In this document: piece by piece, positions 41,383 through 53,309 of the stretch | Layout: each line of letters begins with the position of its first letter | How positions within the stretch are numbered: the first letter of the stretch is position 1 | NCBI GenBank assembly: GCA_009773455.1 | Contig: WSXU01000028.1 | Location: 1 to 64,000, forward strand | Direction of reading: 5' to 3' | Length of the DNA stretch: 64,000 nt | Source of the DNA: Bacteroidota bacterium | Lineage (GTDB): Bacteria > Bacteroidota > Bacteroidia > Bacteroidales > Lentimicrobiaceae | Translations under genes and position numbers: made by a program | Notes under the pieces: model-generated | What the model was told of the DNA's origin: nothing | The model's database searches: none | Seen by the model: only the letters and a program-made list of their open reading frames with translations

Positions 41383-41790
41383 ATGCCTACAATTTCGCAA
41401 TTGGTTCGTAAAGGACGTAAAAAGTTGACCGACAAGAGCAAGTCTCCGGCACTCGATTCATGTCCGCAGCGAAGAGGTGTTTGTGTTAGGGTTTATACCA
41501 CAACGCCAAAGAAACCTAATTCTGCAATGCGTAAAGTCGCAAGGGTTAGGCTTACCAACAGTAAAGAGGTAAACGCTTACATTCCGGGCGAAGGCCACAA
41601 CCTGCAGGAACACTCGATCGTTATGATCCGCGGTGGCAGGGTGAAAGACCTTCCGGGTGTCAGGTATCACATCATCCGTGGTGCACTCGATACCTCCGGA
41701 GTAGACGGCCGTAACCAGCGCAGGTCCAAATACGGAACCAAACGCCCCAAAGGCGGTAAGGCAGCTGCCCCTGCAAAAGGTAAAAAGTAA
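41383..41790 (+). CDS. rpsL: 30S ribosomal protein S12
   Basis: A 135-residue decoding-centre protein. [19 protein letters not shown] and [13 protein letters not shown] are the conserved loops. The Lys residues mutated in streptomycin resistance (K43 and K88 in the usual numbering) are wild type. The C-terminus has a short Lys/Ala-rich tail ([12 protein letters not shown]). First gene of the cluster, downstream of the 41297 promoter. Confidence 0.98.
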   Translation: MPTISQLVRKGRKKLTDKSKSPALDSCPQRRGVCVRVYTTTPKKPNSAMRKVARVRLTNSKEVNAYIPGEGHNLQEHSIVMIRGGRVKDLPGVRYHIIRGALDTSGVDGRNQRRSKYGTKRPKGGKAAAPAKGKK

Positions 41791-41824
41791 TCCCCGTTTC
41801 AGGTAAAAGCAAAAGCATAAAACA

Positions 41825-42292
41825 ATGAGGAAATCAAAACCAAAAAAGAGAATCATTCTTCCTGATCCGAAGTTTAATGATGTACTTGTTACCAAGTTTG
41901 TCAATAACCTGATGTATACCGGGAAGAAAAACCTTGCTTTCCAGATATTTTACGAAGCCATCGCTACCGTAACTGAAAAAATGGGCGAAGACGGACTCGA
42001 GATATGGAAAAAAGGTCTTAATAATGTAACCCCGAATGTTGAGGTTCGCAGCCGTCGCATCGGTGGTGCCACATTTCAGATTCCTTCAGAAATCCGCCCG
42101 GGCCGCAAGAGCTCTATCGGAATGAAGAACCTGATCCTTTATTCGCGCAAACGCCACGAGAAAACCATGAGTGCCAAACTCGCCGGTGAAATCATGGCTG
42201 CCTATAAAGAAGAAGGTGCTGCTTTCAAGAAAAAAGAGGATACCCACCGTATGGCTGATGCCAACAAGGCTTTCTCACACTTCAGGTTTTAA
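41825..42292 (+). CDS. rpsG: 30S ribosomal protein S7
   Basis: A 155-residue primary 16S rRNA-binding protein of the small-subunit head. It starts [17 protein letters not shown] and contains [20 protein letters not shown] and the C-terminal [13 protein letters not shown]. 34 bases after rpsL. In enterobacteria S7 represses the str operon by binding its message, but no equivalent site was looked for in detail here. Confidence 0.98.
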   Translation: MRKSKPKKRIILPDPKFNDVLVTKFVNNLMYTGKKNLAFQIFYEAIATVTEKMGEDGLEIWKKGLNNVTPNVEVRSRRIGGATFQIPSEIRPGRKSSIGMKNLILYSRKRHEKTMSAKLAGEIMAAYKEEGAAFKKKEDTHRMADANKAFSHFRF

Positions 42293-42333
42293 TCACCACA
42301 AACAGTAACCAACCAAAGTACAAATCCAGAGTA

Positions 42334-44436
42334 ATGTCCGTCAGACTAGCACATACACGCAACATCGGCATTATGGCTCACATTGACGCGGGTAAAACCA
42401 CGACAACGGAGCGGATATTGTATTATACCGGTATCAGTTATAAGATAGGTGAAGTACACGATGGCACCGCTACCATGGACTGGATGATCCAGGAACAGGA
42501 GCGCGGTATCACCATTACATCGGCTGCAACAACCGTATTCTGGGATTGCAGGGATGAAAAATATAAAATCAATATCATCGACACTCCGGGCCATGTTGAC
42601 TTCACTGTTGAAGTTGAACGTTCGCTCAGGGTACTTGATGGAGCCGTTGCCATTTTCTGTGCCGTGGGTGGTGTTGAACCGCAAAGCGAAACAGTCTGGA
42701 AACAGGCCGATAAATATAATGTTCCCCGCATCAGTTTTGTCAATAAAATGGACAGGGCCGGTGCCGACTTCTTCAGTGTGATCGAACAGATGAAGGAAAA
42801 ACTCGGAGCCAATCCGATTCCTTTGCAGATCCCCATCGGAGAAGAAGAAAACTTCAGTGGTGTGGTTGACCTCATTACCAATAAGGCCATTACCTGGGAC
42901 GACGACTCACAGGGAATGAACTACACCGAAAGCGAAGTGCCTGATGAACTTACCGAACTGGTGGAGGAATACAGGTTAAAACTGATTGAAGGTGTTGCAG
43001 AGGAAAACGAGCAGCTCTTCGATAAATTTCTTGCTGATCACAATTCCATTACGCCCGACGAAATGCGTTCGATTATCCGCAAAGCTACGATTGAGCAGCG
43101 GATTACCCCTGTTTTGTGCGGAGCCTCATTCAAAAACAAAGGTGTTCAGCCGTTGCTTGATGCCATTGTTTCTTACCTTCCGAATCCTTCCGATGTTGAA
43201 TCAGTAAAAGGAATCAATCCGGTTAACGAGAAGGAAGAAGTCAGACATGCCGATCCTGCTGAACCATTTGCTGCGCTCGCGTTTAAGATTGCCACCGATC
43301 CTTTTGTAGGCAGGCTGGCATTCATTAAAGTATATTCGGGTACACTCAATTCAGGAAGCTATGTATTGAATACCGGTACAGGCAAGAAAGAGCGTATTTC
43401 GCGCATCATGCAGATGCATGCCAACAAGCAGAACCCGCTTCAGCAGGTTGAAGCCGGCGACATCGTCGCCGTGGTCGGATTCAAGGAAGTAAGGACCGGT
43501 GATACCCTTTGCGATGAAAAGCACCCGATTGTGCTTGAAACCATAGTGTTCCCTGAACCGGTGATCAGCGTTGCCGTTGAGCCCAGGACCCAGGATGATG
43601 TTGACAAACTCGACCAGTCACTGAACAAGCTTGCAGAAGAAGATCCTACATTCACCGTAAGGGTGGATGAAGAGACCGGCCAGACAGTGATCAGCGGAAT
43701 GGGTGAATTGCACCTGGAGATCATCATCGACCGCCTGAAACGCGAATTTAAAATTGAAACCAACCGTGGTAACCCACAGGTTGCCTATAAGGAAGCCCTG
43801 GTTTCCACCGTTACCCACCGTGAGGTTTACAAGAAACAAACGGGTGGCCGTGGCCGTTTTGCCGATATCATGTTTGAAATCGGACCGGCTGATGCAGGGA
43901 TTAAAGGGCTGCAGTTTATCAATGACGTTAAGGGTGGCAATATACCCAAAGAATATATTCCGGCCATCGAAAAGGGATTCCGCACCGCCATGCAGAATGG
44001 TGTTCTTGCAGGGTTCTCACTCGAAAGCCTGAAAGTACGTTTGCTTGATGGTTCCTACCACAGTGTTGACTCTGATCCGCTTGCTTTTGAGATTTGTGCA
44101 AAAGTCGGGTTCAGGGAAGCTGCCAAGACCGGACGCAATGTGTTGCTTGAGCCTGTCATGAAACTGGAAGTGAATGTTCCGGATGAATACGTAGGTGAAA
44201 TCACCAGCGATCTGAACAAACGCAGGGCCAATGTCGAAGGCATCGACAACAAGGCACGCTACCAGGTTGTAAAAGCCCATGTTCCGCTGGCAGAAATGTT
44301 TGGTTATGTAACCAGCCTTCGCACCATTACATCGGGCCGTGGCAATTCGAGCATGGAATTTTCGCATTATGCCGAGCTGCCGCAGGCACTTACGGATGAT
44401 GTCATCTACAAGTTAAAGGGATACCTTGTTAAATAA
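42334..44436 (+). CDS. fusA: Elongation factor G
   Basis: A 700-residue translocation GTPase. G1 [19 protein letters not shown] (about 12-30), switch [16 protein letters not shown]3 [12 protein letters not shown]4 [10 protein letters not shown]. Domains II-V complete, with the domain IV loop region YSVDSDP-like ([13 protein letters not shown]) and the C-terminal [14 protein letters not shown]. Part of the str cluster, but unlike in enterobacteria no tuf gene follows; rpsJ comes 29 bases later. Confidence 0.98.
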   Translation: MSVRLAHTRNIGIMAHIDAGKTTTTERILYYTGISYKIGEVHDGTATMDWMIQEQERGITITSAATTVFWDCRDEKYKINIIDTPGHVDFTVEVERSLRVLDGAVAIFCAVGGVEPQSETVWKQADKYNVPRISFVNKMDRAGADFFSVIEQMKEKLGANPIPLQIPIGEEENFSGVVDLITNKAITWDDDSQGMNYTESEVPDELTELVEEYRLKLIEGVAEENEQLFDKFLADHNSITPDEMRSIIRKATIEQRITPVLCGASFKNKGVQPLLDAIVSYLPNPSDVESVKGINPVNEKEEVRHADPAEPFAALAFKIATDPFVGRLAFIKVYSGTLNSGSYVLNTGTGKKERISRIMQMHANKQNPLQQVEAGDIVAVVGFKEVRTGDTLCDEKHPIVLETIVFPEPVISVAVEPRTQDDVDKLDQSLNKLAEEDPTFTVRVDEETGQTVISGMGELHLEIIIDRLKREFKIETNRGNPQVAYKEALVSTVTHREVYKKQTGGRGRFADIMFEIGPADAGIKGLQFINDVKGGNIPKEYIPAIEKGFRTAMQNGVLAGFSLESLKVRLLDGSYHSVDSDPLAFEICAKVGFREAAKTGRNVLLEPVMKLEVNVPDEYVGEITSDLNKRRANVEGIDNKARYQVVKAHVPLAEMFGYVTSLRTITSGRGNSSMEFSHYAELPQALTDDVIYKLKGYLVK

Positions 44437-44465
44437 AGAAACTAACTCAACAAATACAAAATAAC

Positions 44466-44771
44466 GTGAGCCAAAGGATCAGAATAAAACTGAAATCGTA
44501 CGATCACAACCTGGTTGATAAATCAGCCGAAAAGATCGTAAAGACCGTAAAATTGACCGGTGCAGTTGTTAACGGCCCTATTCCTCTGCCTACCAACAAG
44601 AAGATCTTTACAGTACTGAGGTCAACCTTTGTCAACAAGAAATCAAGGGAGCAGTTTGAACTGAGTTCATACAAACGCTTACTTGATATCTACAGCACTA
44701 CCAGCAAGACCATCGACGCACTGATGAAGCTGGAATTGCCGAGTGGGGTGGAAGTTGAAATCAAGGTCTGA
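44466..44771 (+). CDS. rpsJ: 30S ribosomal protein S10
   Basis: A 101-residue small-subunit protein that doubles as transcription antitermination factor NusE. It contains [17 protein letters not shown] and the conserved [19 protein letters not shown]. The start codon is GTG (44466), the only non-ATG start in the cluster. First gene of the S10 section; 78 bases separate it from rplC. Confidence 0.97.
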   Translation: MSQRIRIKLKSYDHNLVDKSAEKIVKTVKLTGAVVNGPIPLPTNKKIFTVLRSTFVNKKSREQFELSSYKRLLDIYSTTSKTIDALMKLELPSGVEVEIKV

Positions 44772-44849
44772 TAGCCGCGTGATATTACGGTTGCCGTGAG
44801 AACCGGCTGCCACAAGGAAAAGAATCATCAATTTTAACATGATACTGCA

Positions 44850-45479
44850 ATGTCAGGAATTATAGGAAAAAAAATCGGAATGACCAGCGTATACGATGCC
44901 AATGGCAAGAATCTTCCGTGTACGGTCATTGAAGCCGGCCCCTGCTATGTAACCCAGATCAGGACCAAGGAGATAGATGGTTATGACGCCATCCAGCTGG
45001 CATTCGACGATAAGAAGGATAAACATACCAACAAGGCTGAGAAAGGTCACTTTGCCAAAGCCGGTGTAAGTCCGAAACGAAAAGTGGTGGAGTTTACCCG
45101 TTTTGAAGCAGGACACCAGAAACAGTTTGGTGATGTTGTATCGATCGATGTTTTTGAAGAAGGTGAATTTGTGGATGTTGTCGGAACAACCAAGGGAAAA
45201 GGTTTCCAGGGTGTTATCCGCAGGCACGGATTCAGCGGGGTTGGTGGTGCTACCCACGGTCAGCACAACCGTCTCAGGGCTCCCGGATCTGTCGGAGCTT
45301 CTTCATGGCCATCGCGCGTATTCAAAGGAATCCGCATGGCTGGTCAGACAGGAAACAAGAGGGTTAAGACCATCAACCTTCAGATCATTAAAATTGTGAA
45401 AGAGAAAAACCTTCTGTTGATTAAAGGTGCAGTACCCGGAGCCAATGGATCATATGTAATTGTTGAAAGATGGAGCTAG
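44850..45479 (+). CDS. rplC: 50S ribosomal protein L3
   Basis: A 209-residue 23S rRNA-binding protein near the peptidyl-transferase centre. It begins [16 protein letters not shown] and has the long central extension [32 protein letters not shown] in two parts, including the Gln methylated in some bacteria. Its last 10 bases overlap rplD. Confidence 0.98.
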   Translation: MSGIIGKKIGMTSVYDANGKNLPCTVIEAGPCYVTQIRTKEIDGYDAIQLAFDDKKDKHTNKAEKGHFAKAGVSPKRKVVEFTRFEAGHQKQFGDVVSIDVFEEGEFVDVVGTTKGKGFQGVIRRHGFSGVGGATHGQHNRLRAPGSVGASSWPSRVFKGIRMAGQTGNKRVKTINLQIIKIVKEKNLLLIKGAVPGANGSYVIVERWS

Positions 45480-46099
45480 CAGTATACAACACTAAAGGGG
45501 AAAAAACTGCAAGGACAGTAACCCTCAGCGAATCGATATACAATATCGAGCCTAACGATCACGCGATTTATCTTGATACCAAACAGTATCTTGCCAATCA
45601 GCGTCAGGGAACACACAGCTCAAAAGAGAAATCCACTGTTTCGGGAAGCACACGCAAACTGAAAAAGCAAAAAGGTACCGGCGGTGCCCGTGCAGGAAGT
45701 ATTAAATCACCGCTGTTGCGCGGTGGTGCAAGGGTTTTCGGTCCTCATCCGAGGGATTACGGCTTCAAGCTGAACCAGAAACTGAAACAGCTTGCACGCT
45801 TATCAGCCCTGAGTTACAAAGCCAAAAACAACAACATTGTTGTGATTGAAGACCTCACTTACGATAAGCCTAAGACAAAGAATTTTGTAGAACTTCTTGA
45901 GAATCTCAAACTTTCCGGCAAAAAGACACTTATGGTGCTGAGCGAAAGCGATAAAGCCCTATATTTGTCCTCCCGAAATCTGAGCCGTGCAAGGGTTATA
46001 AGGGCCTGTGATTTAAATACATACGAAATTATTCGGGCCAATAACCTGATTATTCTCGAAGGCTCTGTTGCCGAAATCGAAAAGACATTTCAGAACTAA
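45470..46099 (+). CDS. rplD: 50S ribosomal protein L4
   Basis: A 209-residue protein lining the exit tunnel. The tunnel loop contains [22 protein letters not shown] in two segments, the macrolide-contact region, without insertion. It starts within rplC (10-base overlap). In enterobacteria L4 autoregulates the S10 operon, but conservation of that leader here is not evident. Confidence 0.97.
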   Translation: MELAVYNTKGEKTARTVTLSESIYNIEPNDHAIYLDTKQYLANQRQGTHSSKEKSTVSGSTRKLKKQKGTGGARAGSIKSPLLRGGARVFGPHPRDYGFKLNQKLKQLARLSALSYKAKNNNIVVIEDLTYDKPKTKNFVELLENLKLSGKKTLMVLSESDKALYLSSRNLSRARVIRACDLNTYEIIRANNLIILEGSVAEIEKTFQN

Positions 46100-46146
46100 T
46101 TCACCGCTCAAAGCGCTGAGATTAAGAACCATTAACAAGAAAAACG

Positions 46147-46437
46147 ATGGGTATCATAATAAAGCCGTTAGTTACGGAAAAGATGACAGCCTTAGGTGAA
46201 AAGCTCCACCGTTATGGCTTTATCGTGCAGAAGGAAGCTAACAAGCTGCAGATAAAGAAAGCAGTAGAGGAAATCTACGGAGTTGATGTTACAGAGGTCA
46301 ATACAATGAATTATGCCGGCAAGACGAAATCAAGGTTTACCAAGACCGGGGTTGTGAAAGGCAGCGGCAACGCATTTAAGAAGGCTATTGTAACATTAGC
46401 TGAGGGTGAAACAATTGATTTTTATAGCAATATTTAA
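46147..46437 (+). CDS. rplW: 50S ribosomal protein L23
   Basis: A 96-residue protein at the exit-tunnel mouth that docks trigger factor and SRP. It begins [19 protein letters not shown], with [16 protein letters not shown]-type core and [12 protein letters not shown]. Five bases separate it from rplB. Confidence 0.97.
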   Translation: MGIIIKPLVTEKMTALGEKLHRYGFIVQKEANKLQIKKAVEEIYGVDVTEVNTMNYAGKTKSRFTKTGVVKGSGNAFKKAIVTLAEGETIDFYSNI

Positions 46438-46442
46438 AGATA

Positions 46443-47267
46443 ATGGCTTTAAAAAAATTCAAACCGACCACATCAAGCCAGCGCTTCAAACTGGTAAGCG
46501 CTCTGGATGACATAACTGCCATCAGCCCTGAAAAGAGCCTGTTGGAGCCAAAGAAGAGAACCGGAGGCCGTAACAACGATGGGAAAATGACCATCAGGTC
46601 AGTTGGTGGTGGACACAAGCAGAAATACCGCGTTATAGATTTTAAACGCGATAAGGAAGACATTCCTGCTACCGTTAAAACCATTGAATACGATCCGAAT
46701 CGTACTGCCCGTATTGCCCTGTTGTTTTATGCAGATGGTGAGAAACGTTACATTGTAGCGCCCAACGGACTTAAAGTCGGACAGGAAGTTATTTCGGGAA
46801 AAGGCGCACAGCCTGATATCGGCAACGCCCTGTACCTGAGCGAAATTCCTTTCGGTACTGTAATTCATAACATTGAACTGAGGCCAGGTCAGGGAGCAAA
46901 AATGGCACGCAGTGCAGGTTCATCGGCCCAGCTGATGTCGCGCGACGGCAAATTTGCTGTGATCAAGCTTCCTTCAGGTGAAACACGTCTGATTCTTCAG
47001 ACATGTAAAGCAACCATTGGTATTGTATCGAACACCGAGCACAACCTTGAAGTATCTGGAAAAGCCGGTCGCATGCGCTGGTTTGGCCGCAGGCCGCGTA
47101 CCCGTGCTGTGGTTATGAACCCGGTTGATCACCCGATGGGTGGAGGTGAAGGCAGGGCTACAGGAGGACATCCGAGGTCACGCAAGGGATTACCTGCAAA
47201 AGGTTACAAGACCCGCTACCCGAAGAAAGCTTCGAACAAATACATTATCGAAAGAAGGAAGAAGTAA
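46443..47267 (+). CDS. rplB: 50S ribosomal protein L2
   Basis: A 274-residue protein needed for subunit association and peptidyl transfer. It contains [40 protein letters not shown] and the C-terminal [20 protein letters not shown] with the conserved active-centre His. Normal length. Confidence 0.98.
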   Translation: MALKKFKPTTSSQRFKLVSALDDITAISPEKSLLEPKKRTGGRNNDGKMTIRSVGGGHKQKYRVIDFKRDKEDIPATVKTIEYDPNRTARIALLFYADGEKRYIVAPNGLKVGQEVISGKGAQPDIGNALYLSEIPFGTVIHNIELRPGQGAKMARSAGSSAQLMSRDGKFAVIKLPSGETRLILQTCKATIGIVSNTEHNLEVSGKAGRMRWFGRRPRTRAVVMNPVDHPMGGGEGRATGGHPRSRKGLPAKGYKTRYPKKASNKYIIERRKK

Positions 47268-47290
47268 TTGAACCTTAAACAGCATTTAAC

Positions 47291-47569
47291 ATGAGCCGTT
47301 CGCTTAAAAAAGGTCCTTATATCGACTATAAACTGGAAAAGAAAGTATTGGATGTGATAAGCACCAACAAGAAAGTGGTTATCAAAACCTGGTCGCGCGC
47401 TTCCATGATTTCACCTGATTTTGTAGGGCAGACAATCGCAGTACACAACGGGAACAAGTTCATTCCGGTTTATGTAACTGAAAACATGGTAGGTCACAAA
47501 CTCGGTGAGTTTTCTCCTACACGTATATTCAGGGGCCATGCCGGAAGTAAAGATAAAGGTAAAAAATAA
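47291..47569 (+). CDS. rpsS: 30S ribosomal protein S19
   Basis: A 92-residue head protein contacting S13. [39 protein letters not shown] and [13 protein letters not shown] are diagnostic. 15 bases before rplV. Confidence 0.98.
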   Translation: MSRSLKKGPYIDYKLEKKVLDVISTNKKVVIKTWSRASMISPDFVGQTIAVHNGNKFIPVYVTENMVGHKLGEFSPTRIFRGHAGSKDKGKK

Positions 47570-47583
47570 AGAAGAATAAACCA

Positions 47584-48027
47584 ATGGGATCACGGAAACA
47601 TAACAAAGCCGAGCAGACTAAAGAGGCTAAAAAGCAGGTGTCGTTTGCCAAGCTGAATAATTGCCCTACATCACCCAGGAAAATGCGCCTGGTAGCTGAT
47701 ATGATCCGCGGCATGAACGTGGAACAGGCCCTGCATGTGCTCAAGCATTCACCACAGGACGCCAGCGGTCGTTTACATAAGCTGTTGCTTTCGGCCCTTG
47801 CCAACTGGCAGGCTAAAAACGAAGGAACCCGCATGGAAGATACCGCTCTCTTTGTGAAAGAGGTAGGTGTTGACGGAGCCCGTTCGCTGAAACGCATCCG
47901 CACCGCGCCCCAGGGACGTGCGCACCGTATCCGCAAACGCTCGAACCATGTTACCCTCGTTATCGATAACAGGAATGCTAAAATCACAGAAAAAGAAACT
48001 GCAAATCAGGTTACAAAAACCAAATAA
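47584..48027 (+). CDS. rplV: 50S ribosomal protein L22
   Basis: A 147-residue exit-tunnel protein. [20 protein letters not shown] and the beta-hairpin [20 protein letters not shown], which lines the macrolide site, are intact. N- and C-terminal charged extensions make it longer than the E. coli protein (110). Confidence 0.97.
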   Translation: MGSRKHNKAEQTKEAKKQVSFAKLNNCPTSPRKMRLVADMIRGMNVEQALHVLKHSPQDASGRLHKLLLSALANWQAKNEGTRMEDTALFVKEVGVDGARSLKRIRTAPQGRAHRIRKRSNHVTLVIDNRNAKITEKETANQVTKTK

Positions 48028-48038
48028 TTATTTGTTGA

Positions 48039-48806
48039 ATGGGACAAAAGACTAATCCAATAGGTAACAGGCTCGGCATCATCAGGGGATGGGATTCCAA
48101 CTGGTATGGTGGCCGGAAGTTTGAACTCAAACTGGTAGAAGACGACCAGATCCGCAAGTATCTGAACGCCCGTTTGTCAAAGGCCGGTGTTTCGAAAATT
48201 GTCATCGAGCGGACACTTAAACTGGTTACTGTTACCATCCATACAGCCCGTCCGGGTATCATCATCGGTAAAGGCGGACAGGAAGTTGACAAGCTGAAGG
48301 AAGAGTTGAAGAAGATCACCAAGAAGGAGATTCAGATCAACATTTCCGAGATCAAACGTCCTGAAATGGATGCCGTGATCGTTGCCAATGCCATTGCACG
48401 CCAGATTGAAGGCCGTATTTCATACCGCCGCGCCATTAAGACCGCCATTGCCTCTACCATGCGTATCGGGGCTGAAGGGATCAAGGTTTTGATTTCAGGC
48501 AGGCTGGCAGGTGCTGAAATGGCCCGTCGCGAGATGATCAAGGAAGGCCGTATTCCGTTACATACACTGCGCGCCGACATCGACTATGCGATTGCCGAAG
48601 CACATACCACCTACGGAAGAATTGGTATCAAAGTCTGGATCTGTAAGGGTGAAGTCTACGGAAAAGTAGAACTTACCCCTCATGTTGAAGCTCCCGGAAC
48701 GGGTAATCCCCGCGAAAAGTCGATGCCACAGCGCCCGAACAACAGGCCGCCGCGCGGAAACCGGAGCAATAACAGCAACAACAACAACAGGGGTCCCAAG
48801 AAATAA
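48039..48806 (+). CDS. rpsC: 30S ribosomal protein S3
   Basis: A 255-residue mRNA-entry protein. The KH domain has [17 protein letters not shown], followed by [20 protein letters not shown] and [17 protein letters not shown]. The C-terminus carries an Asn/Arg/Pro-rich tail ([19 protein letters not shown]) of about 30 residues, low-complexity and probably flexible, lineage-specific. Confidence 0.98.
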   Translation: MGQKTNPIGNRLGIIRGWDSNWYGGRKFELKLVEDDQIRKYLNARLSKAGVSKIVIERTLKLVTVTIHTARPGIIIGKGGQEVDKLKEELKKITKKEIQINISEIKRPEMDAVIVANAIARQIEGRISYRRAIKTAIASTMRIGAEGIKVLISGRLAGAEMARREMIKEGRIPLHTLRADIDYAIAEAHTTYGRIGIKVWICKGEVYGKVELTPHVEAPGTGNPREKSMPQRPNNRPPRGNRSNNSNNNNRGPKK

Positions 48807-48855
48807 GAGATTTCAGTTAAAAGAGTAACAACAACACGATCAATATCCGATAATA

Positions 48856-49284
48856 ATGTTACAGCCAAAGAAAACCAAGTACAGGAAAATGCAGAAGGGC
48901 AAAATGAAGGGCAACACCAAGCGTGGGGCGGAACTTTCATTTGGTTCATTCGGAATCAAGACCCTGGAAGAAGCCTGGATTACCGGCAGGCAGATAGAAG
49001 CTGCACGTCAGGCCGTTAGCCGTCACATGAAACGTGAAGGACAGATCTGGATTCGCATTTTCCCTGATAAGCCTGTTACCAAGAAACCTGCCGAAGTCCG
49101 TATGGGTAAAGGTAAAGGTGCTCCTGAATATTTTGTTGCCCGCATCAGCCCGGGACGAATTCTCTTTGAAGCAGAAGGCGTTCCCATTGAAGTGGCAAAA
49201 GAGGCCCTCAGGCTTGCAGCTCAGAAATTGCCTGTAGCTACAAAGTTTGTGGTAAGAAGAGATTACGTTGAAGAATCAATATAA
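48856..49284 (+). CDS. rplP: 50S ribosomal protein L16
   Basis: A 142-residue protein at the A-site tRNA path. [41 protein letters not shown] and [19 protein letters not shown] are family signatures. Six bases before rpmC. Confidence 0.98.
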   Translation: MLQPKKTKYRKMQKGKMKGNTKRGAELSFGSFGIKTLEEAWITGRQIEAARQAVSRHMKREGQIWIRIFPDKPVTKKPAEVRMGKGKGAPEYFVARISPGRILFEAEGVPIEVAKEALRLAAQKLPVATKFVVRRDYVEESI

Positions 49285-49290
49285 CGAACG

Positions 49291-49518
49291 ATGAAACAAG
49301 AAGTCATTAGAGAGCTTTCAACAGCCGAACTTTTGGAACGGCTCGAAGAAGAACGCAAACAGCTTATCAAGCTAAAGCTTAACCATGCTGTTTCGCCTCT
49401 TGAGAACCCCAATAAAATCAAAACCTATCGCAGAACCATTGCACGCATGGTCACTGAATTGCGCTCACGCCAATTGAAAGATGCTGCGAAGGTATCAGCT
49501 ACTGTCAACAAGCAATAA
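49291..49518 (+). CDS. rpmC: 50S ribosomal protein L29
   Basis: A 75-residue two-helix protein at the exit-tunnel surface. It begins [20 protein letters not shown] and contains [20 protein letters not shown]. Somewhat longer than the 63-residue E. coli protein through a C-terminal extension. Confidence 0.96.
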   Translation: MKQEVIRELSTAELLERLEEERKQLIKLKLNHAVSPLENPNKIKTYRRTIARMVTELRSRQLKDAAKVSATVNKQ

Positions 49519-49529
49519 CCGGAGAAGCT

Positions 49530-49793
49530 ATGGAAACCGAAACCAGAAATCTGAGAAAAGAAAGAATTGGGGTTGTTGTCAGCAATAAAATGCAGAAATC
49601 GATCGTCGTTCAGGTTGAGCGTCGTGAGAAACATCCCAAATACGGAAAGTTTGTGAAGAAAACCTCCAAGTTTGCAGCCCACGACGAAAATAACGACTGC
49701 AACATCGGTGACACTGTTCGCATTGCCGAAACAAGGCCGCTGAGCAAGAACAAATGCTGGAGACTAGTCGAAATCATTGAAAGAGCCAAGTAA
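49530..49793 (+). CDS. rpsQ: 30S ribosomal protein S17
   Basis: An 87-residue OB-fold primary rRNA-binding protein. [38 protein letters not shown] and [20 protein letters not shown] are diagnostic. Two bases before rplN. Confidence 0.97.
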   Translation: METETRNLRKERIGVVVSNKMQKSIVVQVERREKHPKYGKFVKKTSKFAAHDENNDCNIGDTVRIAETRPLSKNKCWRLVEIIERAK

Positions 49794-49795
49794 TT

Positions 49796-50164
49796 ATGAT
49801 ACAACAGGAATCACGACTTACGGTTGCTGACAACAGCGGAGCTAAAGAAGTTCTGTGCATCCGGGTACTGGGTGGAACACGTAAAAAGTATGCCTCCATC
49901 GGCGATAAAATCGTTGTAACCGTTAAAAATGCACTTCCTTCAGGAAACATTAAAAAGGGTACAGTCGCCAAGGCAGTGGTTGTCAGGACAAAGAAAGAAA
50001 TCCGCCGCAACGACGGATCATACATCCGGTTTGACGACAACGCCGTAGTATTGCTGAACAATGCAGGTGAAATGTCCGGCACACGTATCTTCGGGCCGGT
50101 AGCCAGGGAGCTCCGCGAAAAGCAATACATGAAGATTGTTTCATTGGCACCTGAGGTGCTGTAA
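49796..50164 (+). CDS. rplN: 50S ribosomal protein L14
   Basis: A 122-residue interface protein that binds the silencing factor Rsf[21 protein letters not shown] and [20 protein letters not shown] are conserved. Length is exactly that of the family. Its stop is directly followed by an ATG of rplX. Confidence 0.98.
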   Translation: MIQQESRLTVADNSGAKEVLCIRVLGGTRKKYASIGDKIVVTVKNALPSGNIKKGTVAKAVVVRTKKEIRRNDGSYIRFDDNAVVLLNNAGEMSGTRIFGPVARELREKQYMKIVSLAPEVL

Positions 50165-50179
50165 ATGATAAAACAGACT

Positions 50180-50503
50180 ATGAGCACGAAATTAAATATC
50201 AAAAAAGGCGACACCGTTAAGGTTATTGCCGGTGACTCAAAAGGTAAGCAGGGCAAGGTTCTTGAACTCGATGTTGAAAAACTGCAGGCCATTGTTGAAG
50301 GTGTAAACCTGGTATCGAAACATACCAAACCCAATGCAAAGAACGCACAGGGTGGTATTGTCAAGAAAGAGGCCGGCATCCACATCTCGAACCTTATGGT
50401 AGTTGACAATACTGGCAAGCCGACCCGCGTTGGCCGGAAACTTGACAGCAAGACCAATAAATCAGTACGTTATTCCAAAAAGTCTGGGGAGGTAATCAAG
50501 TAA
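50180..50503 (+). CDS. rplX: 50S ribosomal protein L24
   Basis: A 107-residue assembly initiator with a KOW motif ([21 protein letters not shown]) and [20 protein letters not shown]. The start at 50180 ([11 protein letters not shown]) matches family length. An in-frame ATG at 50165, abutting the rplN stop, would add five residues and is the alternative. The last base of its stop is shared with the rplE ATG. Confidence 0.96.
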   Translation: MSTKLNIKKGDTVKVIAGDSKGKQGKVLELDVEKLQAIVEGVNLVSKHTKPNAKNAQGGIVKKEAGIHISNLMVVDNTGKPTRVGRKLDSKTNKSVRYSKKSGEVIK

Positions 50504-51057
50504 TGAACTATTCACCACGCTTAAAAGATAAATACGCCAGTGAAATCATACCGGCTCTGACAGAACAGTTTCAATATACGACTGTAATGCAGGTTCCCCG
50601 ATTGCTGAAAATCAGTGTTAATCAGGGACTCGGAACAGCGATTGCCGACAAGAAACTCATTGACGCAGGTGTAACCGAGCTTACCGCCATTACCGGCCAG
50701 AAAGCTGTTGCAACCAAATCGAAGAAAGACATCTCGAACTTCAAACTGCGTAAAGGAATGCCAATCGGCGTGCGCGTAACCTTAAGGGGTGACACCATGT
50801 ACGAATTCCTCGACAGACTTGTTTCGGTTGCCATTCCTCGTATCAGGGACTTCCGCGGAATCAATGAAAAGGGATTTGACGGACGTGGCAATTACACCCT
50901 GGGTGTTACCGAGCAGATCATTTTCCCTGAGATTCTGATCGACAAAGTGGCCAAGATCAATGGTATGGATATTACCTTTGTGACCACTGCCCGTACCGAC
51001 AAAGAGTGCCTGGCACTGTTAAAAGAATTTGGTTTACCATTCAAAAATCAGAAATAA
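50503..51057 (+). CDS. rplE: 50S ribosomal protein L5
   Basis: A 184-residue 5S rRNA-binding protein of the central protuberance. It contains [44 protein letters not shown] and [18 protein letters not shown]. It overlaps the preceding gene by one base. Confidence 0.98.
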   Translation: MNYSPRLKDKYASEIIPALTEQFQYTTVMQVPRLLKISVNQGLGTAIADKKLIDAGVTELTAITGQKAVATKSKKDISNFKLRKGMPIGVRVTLRGDTMYEFLDRLVSVAIPRIRDFRGINEKGFDGRGNYTLGVTEQIIFPEILIDKVAKINGMDITFVTTARTDKECLALLKEFGLPFKNQK

Positions 51058-51062
51058 ACGAT

Positions 51063-51332
51063 ATGGCAAAGGAATCGATTAAAGCAAGAGAGCGCAAAAG
51101 AGAACGCCTTGTTGCAAAGTACGCAGCCAAACGTGCAGAATTGAAAGCAGCCGGAGATTACATCGGACTTCAGAAACTGCCTAAAAATGCTTCACCTGTT
51201 CGCCTGCACAACCGTTGCAAGTTGACCGGACGTCCGAAAGGATACATGCGTCAGTTTGGTATTTCGCGTATCAACTTCCGTTTCATGGCCCTCGATGGTA
51301 TGATTCCGGGTGTGAAGAAAGCCAGCTGGTAA
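51063..51332 (+). CDS. rpsN: 30S ribosomal protein S14, zinc-free form
   Basis: An 89-residue protein from the ATG at 51063 ([17 protein letters not shown]); an upstream in-frame ATG at 51006 lies inside rplE and is rejected. [17 protein letters not shown] is the conserved C-terminal core. The zinc-binding CxxC pairs of short S14 are absent, so this is the long C-minus form that does not need zinc. Confidence 0.97.
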   Translation: MAKESIKARERKRERLVAKYAAKRAELKAAGDYIGLQKLPKNASPVRLHNRCKLTGRPKGYMRQFGISRINFRFMALDGMIPGVKKASW

Positions 51333-51371
51333 GACAATTAAACAACATTAATCAAAATATCAAAGGATAAA

Positions 51372-51770
51372 ATGGTAACAGATCCTATTGCAGATTACCT
51401 GACCCGTATCAGGAACGCCGTGATGGCAAACCACCGGATCGTGGAGATACCTTCATCCAATATGAAGAAGGAAATGACAAAGATTTTGTTTGATAAGGGA
51501 TACATTCTGAACTACAAGTTTGAGGACGAAAGCCTTCCCGGTATCATCAAGATTGCGTTGAAATACCATCCGGTTTCGAAAGTTCCCGCCATCAGAAGCC
51601 TTGAAAGGGTTAGTAAACCAGGTTTGCGCCGGTACGTCAGCGCTGACGAGCTTCCGCGTGTTCTCAATGGTTTGGGTATTGCCATACTCTCGACCAACAA
51701 AGGACTTATGACTGATAAAGAAGCCAGAACGCTTCAGATCGGTGGCGAAGTATTGTGTTACATTAGCTAA
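51372..51770 (+). CDS. rpsH: 30S ribosomal protein S8
   Basis: A 132-residue primary 16S-binding protein. [40 protein letters not shown] and [12 protein letters not shown] are diagnostic. In E. coli S8 represses the spc operon; here no leader site is apparent. Confidence 0.98.
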   Translation: MVTDPIADYLTRIRNAVMANHRIVEIPSSNMKKEMTKILFDKGYILNYKFEDESLPGIIKIALKYHPVSKVPAIRSLERVSKPGLRRYVSADELPRVLNGLGIAILSTNKGLMTDKEARTLQIGGEVLCYIS

Positions 51771-51788
51771 AAAGAGGAGATTTCTACA

Positions 51789-52346
51789 ATGTCGAGAATA
51801 GGAAAAATGCCAATAGTGATCCCGGCCGGAGTACAGATTACGGTAACGGATACTAATCTGGTAACCGTAAAAGGAAAGCTTGGTCAACTCACACAGCAGA
51901 TCGACCCCAATGTAACCATCAGGGTTGAAGGATCGCAGCTGCTTGTTGTCAGGGCCAATGAAACCCAGGATGTCAGGTCAAAACATGGTCTTTACCGCTC
52001 ACTGCTCGCCAATATGGTTAAAGGTGTATCGGACGGATTTACAGTGGTTCAGGAATTGGTGGGTGTTGGTTACAAAGCCACTGCCACAGGAAACCTGCTT
52101 GAGCTTGCCCTTGGCTATTCACACAGTATTTTCTTTGAAATGCCTGCTGAAGTAAGTGTTGAAACAGCAGCCGAAAGGGGAAAGAACCCTACCATCACCC
52201 TGAAATCATACGACAAGCAACTGATCGGACAGGTAGCTGCCAAGATCCGTTCGCTGCGTAAGCCTGAGCCGTATAAAGGTAAAGGTATCCGCTTTATGGG
52301 CGAGGTTGTTAAGAAGAAAGCCGGTAAATCAGCATCTGACAAATAA
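51789..52346 (+). CDS. rplF: 50S ribosomal protein L6
   Basis: A 185-residue two-domain protein near the factor-binding site. MSRIGKMPIVIPAGVQITVT, GVGYKATATGNLLELALGYS and the C-terminal PEPYKGKGIRFMGEVVKKK are conserved. 18 bases after rpsH. Confidence 0.98.
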   Translation: MSRIGKMPIVIPAGVQITVTDTNLVTVKGKLGQLTQQIDPNVTIRVEGSQLLVVRANETQDVRSKHGLYRSLLANMVKGVSDGFTVVQELVGVGYKATATGNLLELALGYSHSIFFEMPAEVSVETAAERGKNPTITLKSYDKQLIGQVAAKIRSLRKPEPYKGKGIRFMGEVVKKKAGKSASDK

Positions 52347-52397
52347 CATTTAACATAAACCAATCCCGGATTTTCCGGGCTAATTCCTAAGATAAGG

Positions 52398-52760
52398 ATG
52401 GCTATTAAGAACAGAAAAGAATACAGAAGGCACAGGATCAAACTCAGAGTCCGGAAAGTTGTTACCGGCTCGCCTGAGAAGCCACGGTTGACAGTATTCA
52501 GAAGCAACAAACAGATTTATGCCCAGATCATCAACGACCTGGATGGTAAAACCATTGTTTCTGCATCGTCACGTACTCCTGAAGTTTCGGGAACCCCGAT
52601 TGCCAAAATCGAACAGGCTAAACTGGTCGGCCAGATGATAGCCAAACGTGCGCTTGAAGCAGGTATCGAAAATGTAGTTTTCGATCGCAACGGGTACTTA
52701 TATCATGGTAGAATCAAATCCCTGGCAGAAGCTGCAAGGGAAGGTGGCCTTAAATTTTAA
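52398..52760 (+). CDS. rplR: 50S ribosomal protein L18
   Basis: A 120-residue 5S rRNA-binding protein. [39 protein letters not shown] and [20 protein letters not shown] are signature segments. Six bases before rpsE. Confidence 0.97.
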   Translation: MAIKNRKEYRRHRIKLRVRKVVTGSPEKPRLTVFRSNKQIYAQIINDLDGKTIVSASSRTPEVSGTPIAKIEQAKLVGQMIAKRALEAGIENVVFDRNGYLYHGRIKSLAEAAREGGLKF

Positions 52761-52765
52761 AGGAA

Positions 52766-53284
52766 ATGGCAAACGCAAACATCAAAAGAGTTAAATCCAG
52801 CGAAATTGAATTCAAAGACAGGCTGGTAAGCATACAGAGGGTTACTAAAGTTACCAAGGGGGGTCGTACCTTCAGTTTCTCAGCTATCGTTGTAGTTGGA
52901 AATGAAAATGGTGTGGTTGGTTACGGACTTGGCAAGGCCAAGGAAGTTACAGCAGCCATCGCCAAAGGTGTTGACGATGCCAAGAAAAACCTGGTGAAAG
53001 TACCCGTACTGAAAGGTACCATTCCTCACGAACAACTTGGAAAATACGGCGGAGCCCTCGTGTTCCTGAAACCGGCAGCTCCCGGAACCGGAGTAATCGC
53101 AGGTGGCGCTATGCGTGCTGTACTTGAAAGTGTTGGTGTAAAGGATGTACTGGCAAAATCAAAAGGTTCATCAAATCCGCACAGTGTGGTTAAAGCTACC
53201 ATCGATGCGCTGGTAAATATGCGTGATGCTTATACCGTAGCCCAGCTTCGCGGGATCGACCTCAGCAAGGTGTTCAACGGGTAA
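52766..53284 (+). CDS. rpsE: 30S ribosomal protein S5
   Basis: A 172-residue accuracy and mRNA-unwinding protein. [40 protein letters not shown] and [20 protein letters not shown] are conserved. The spectinomycin loop ([11 protein letters not shown]) shows no obvious resistance change. Confidence 0.98.
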   Translation: MANANIKRVKSSEIEFKDRLVSIQRVTKVTKGGRTFSFSAIVVVGNENGVVGYGLGKAKEVTAAIAKGVDDAKKNLVKVPVLKGTIPHEQLGKYGGALVFLKPAAPGTGVIAGGAMRAVLESVGVKDVLAKSKGSSNPHSVVKATIDALVNMRDAYTVAQLRGIDLSKVFNG

Positions 53285-53309
53285 TAAACCACCGTTAATA
53301 TATAGCAAG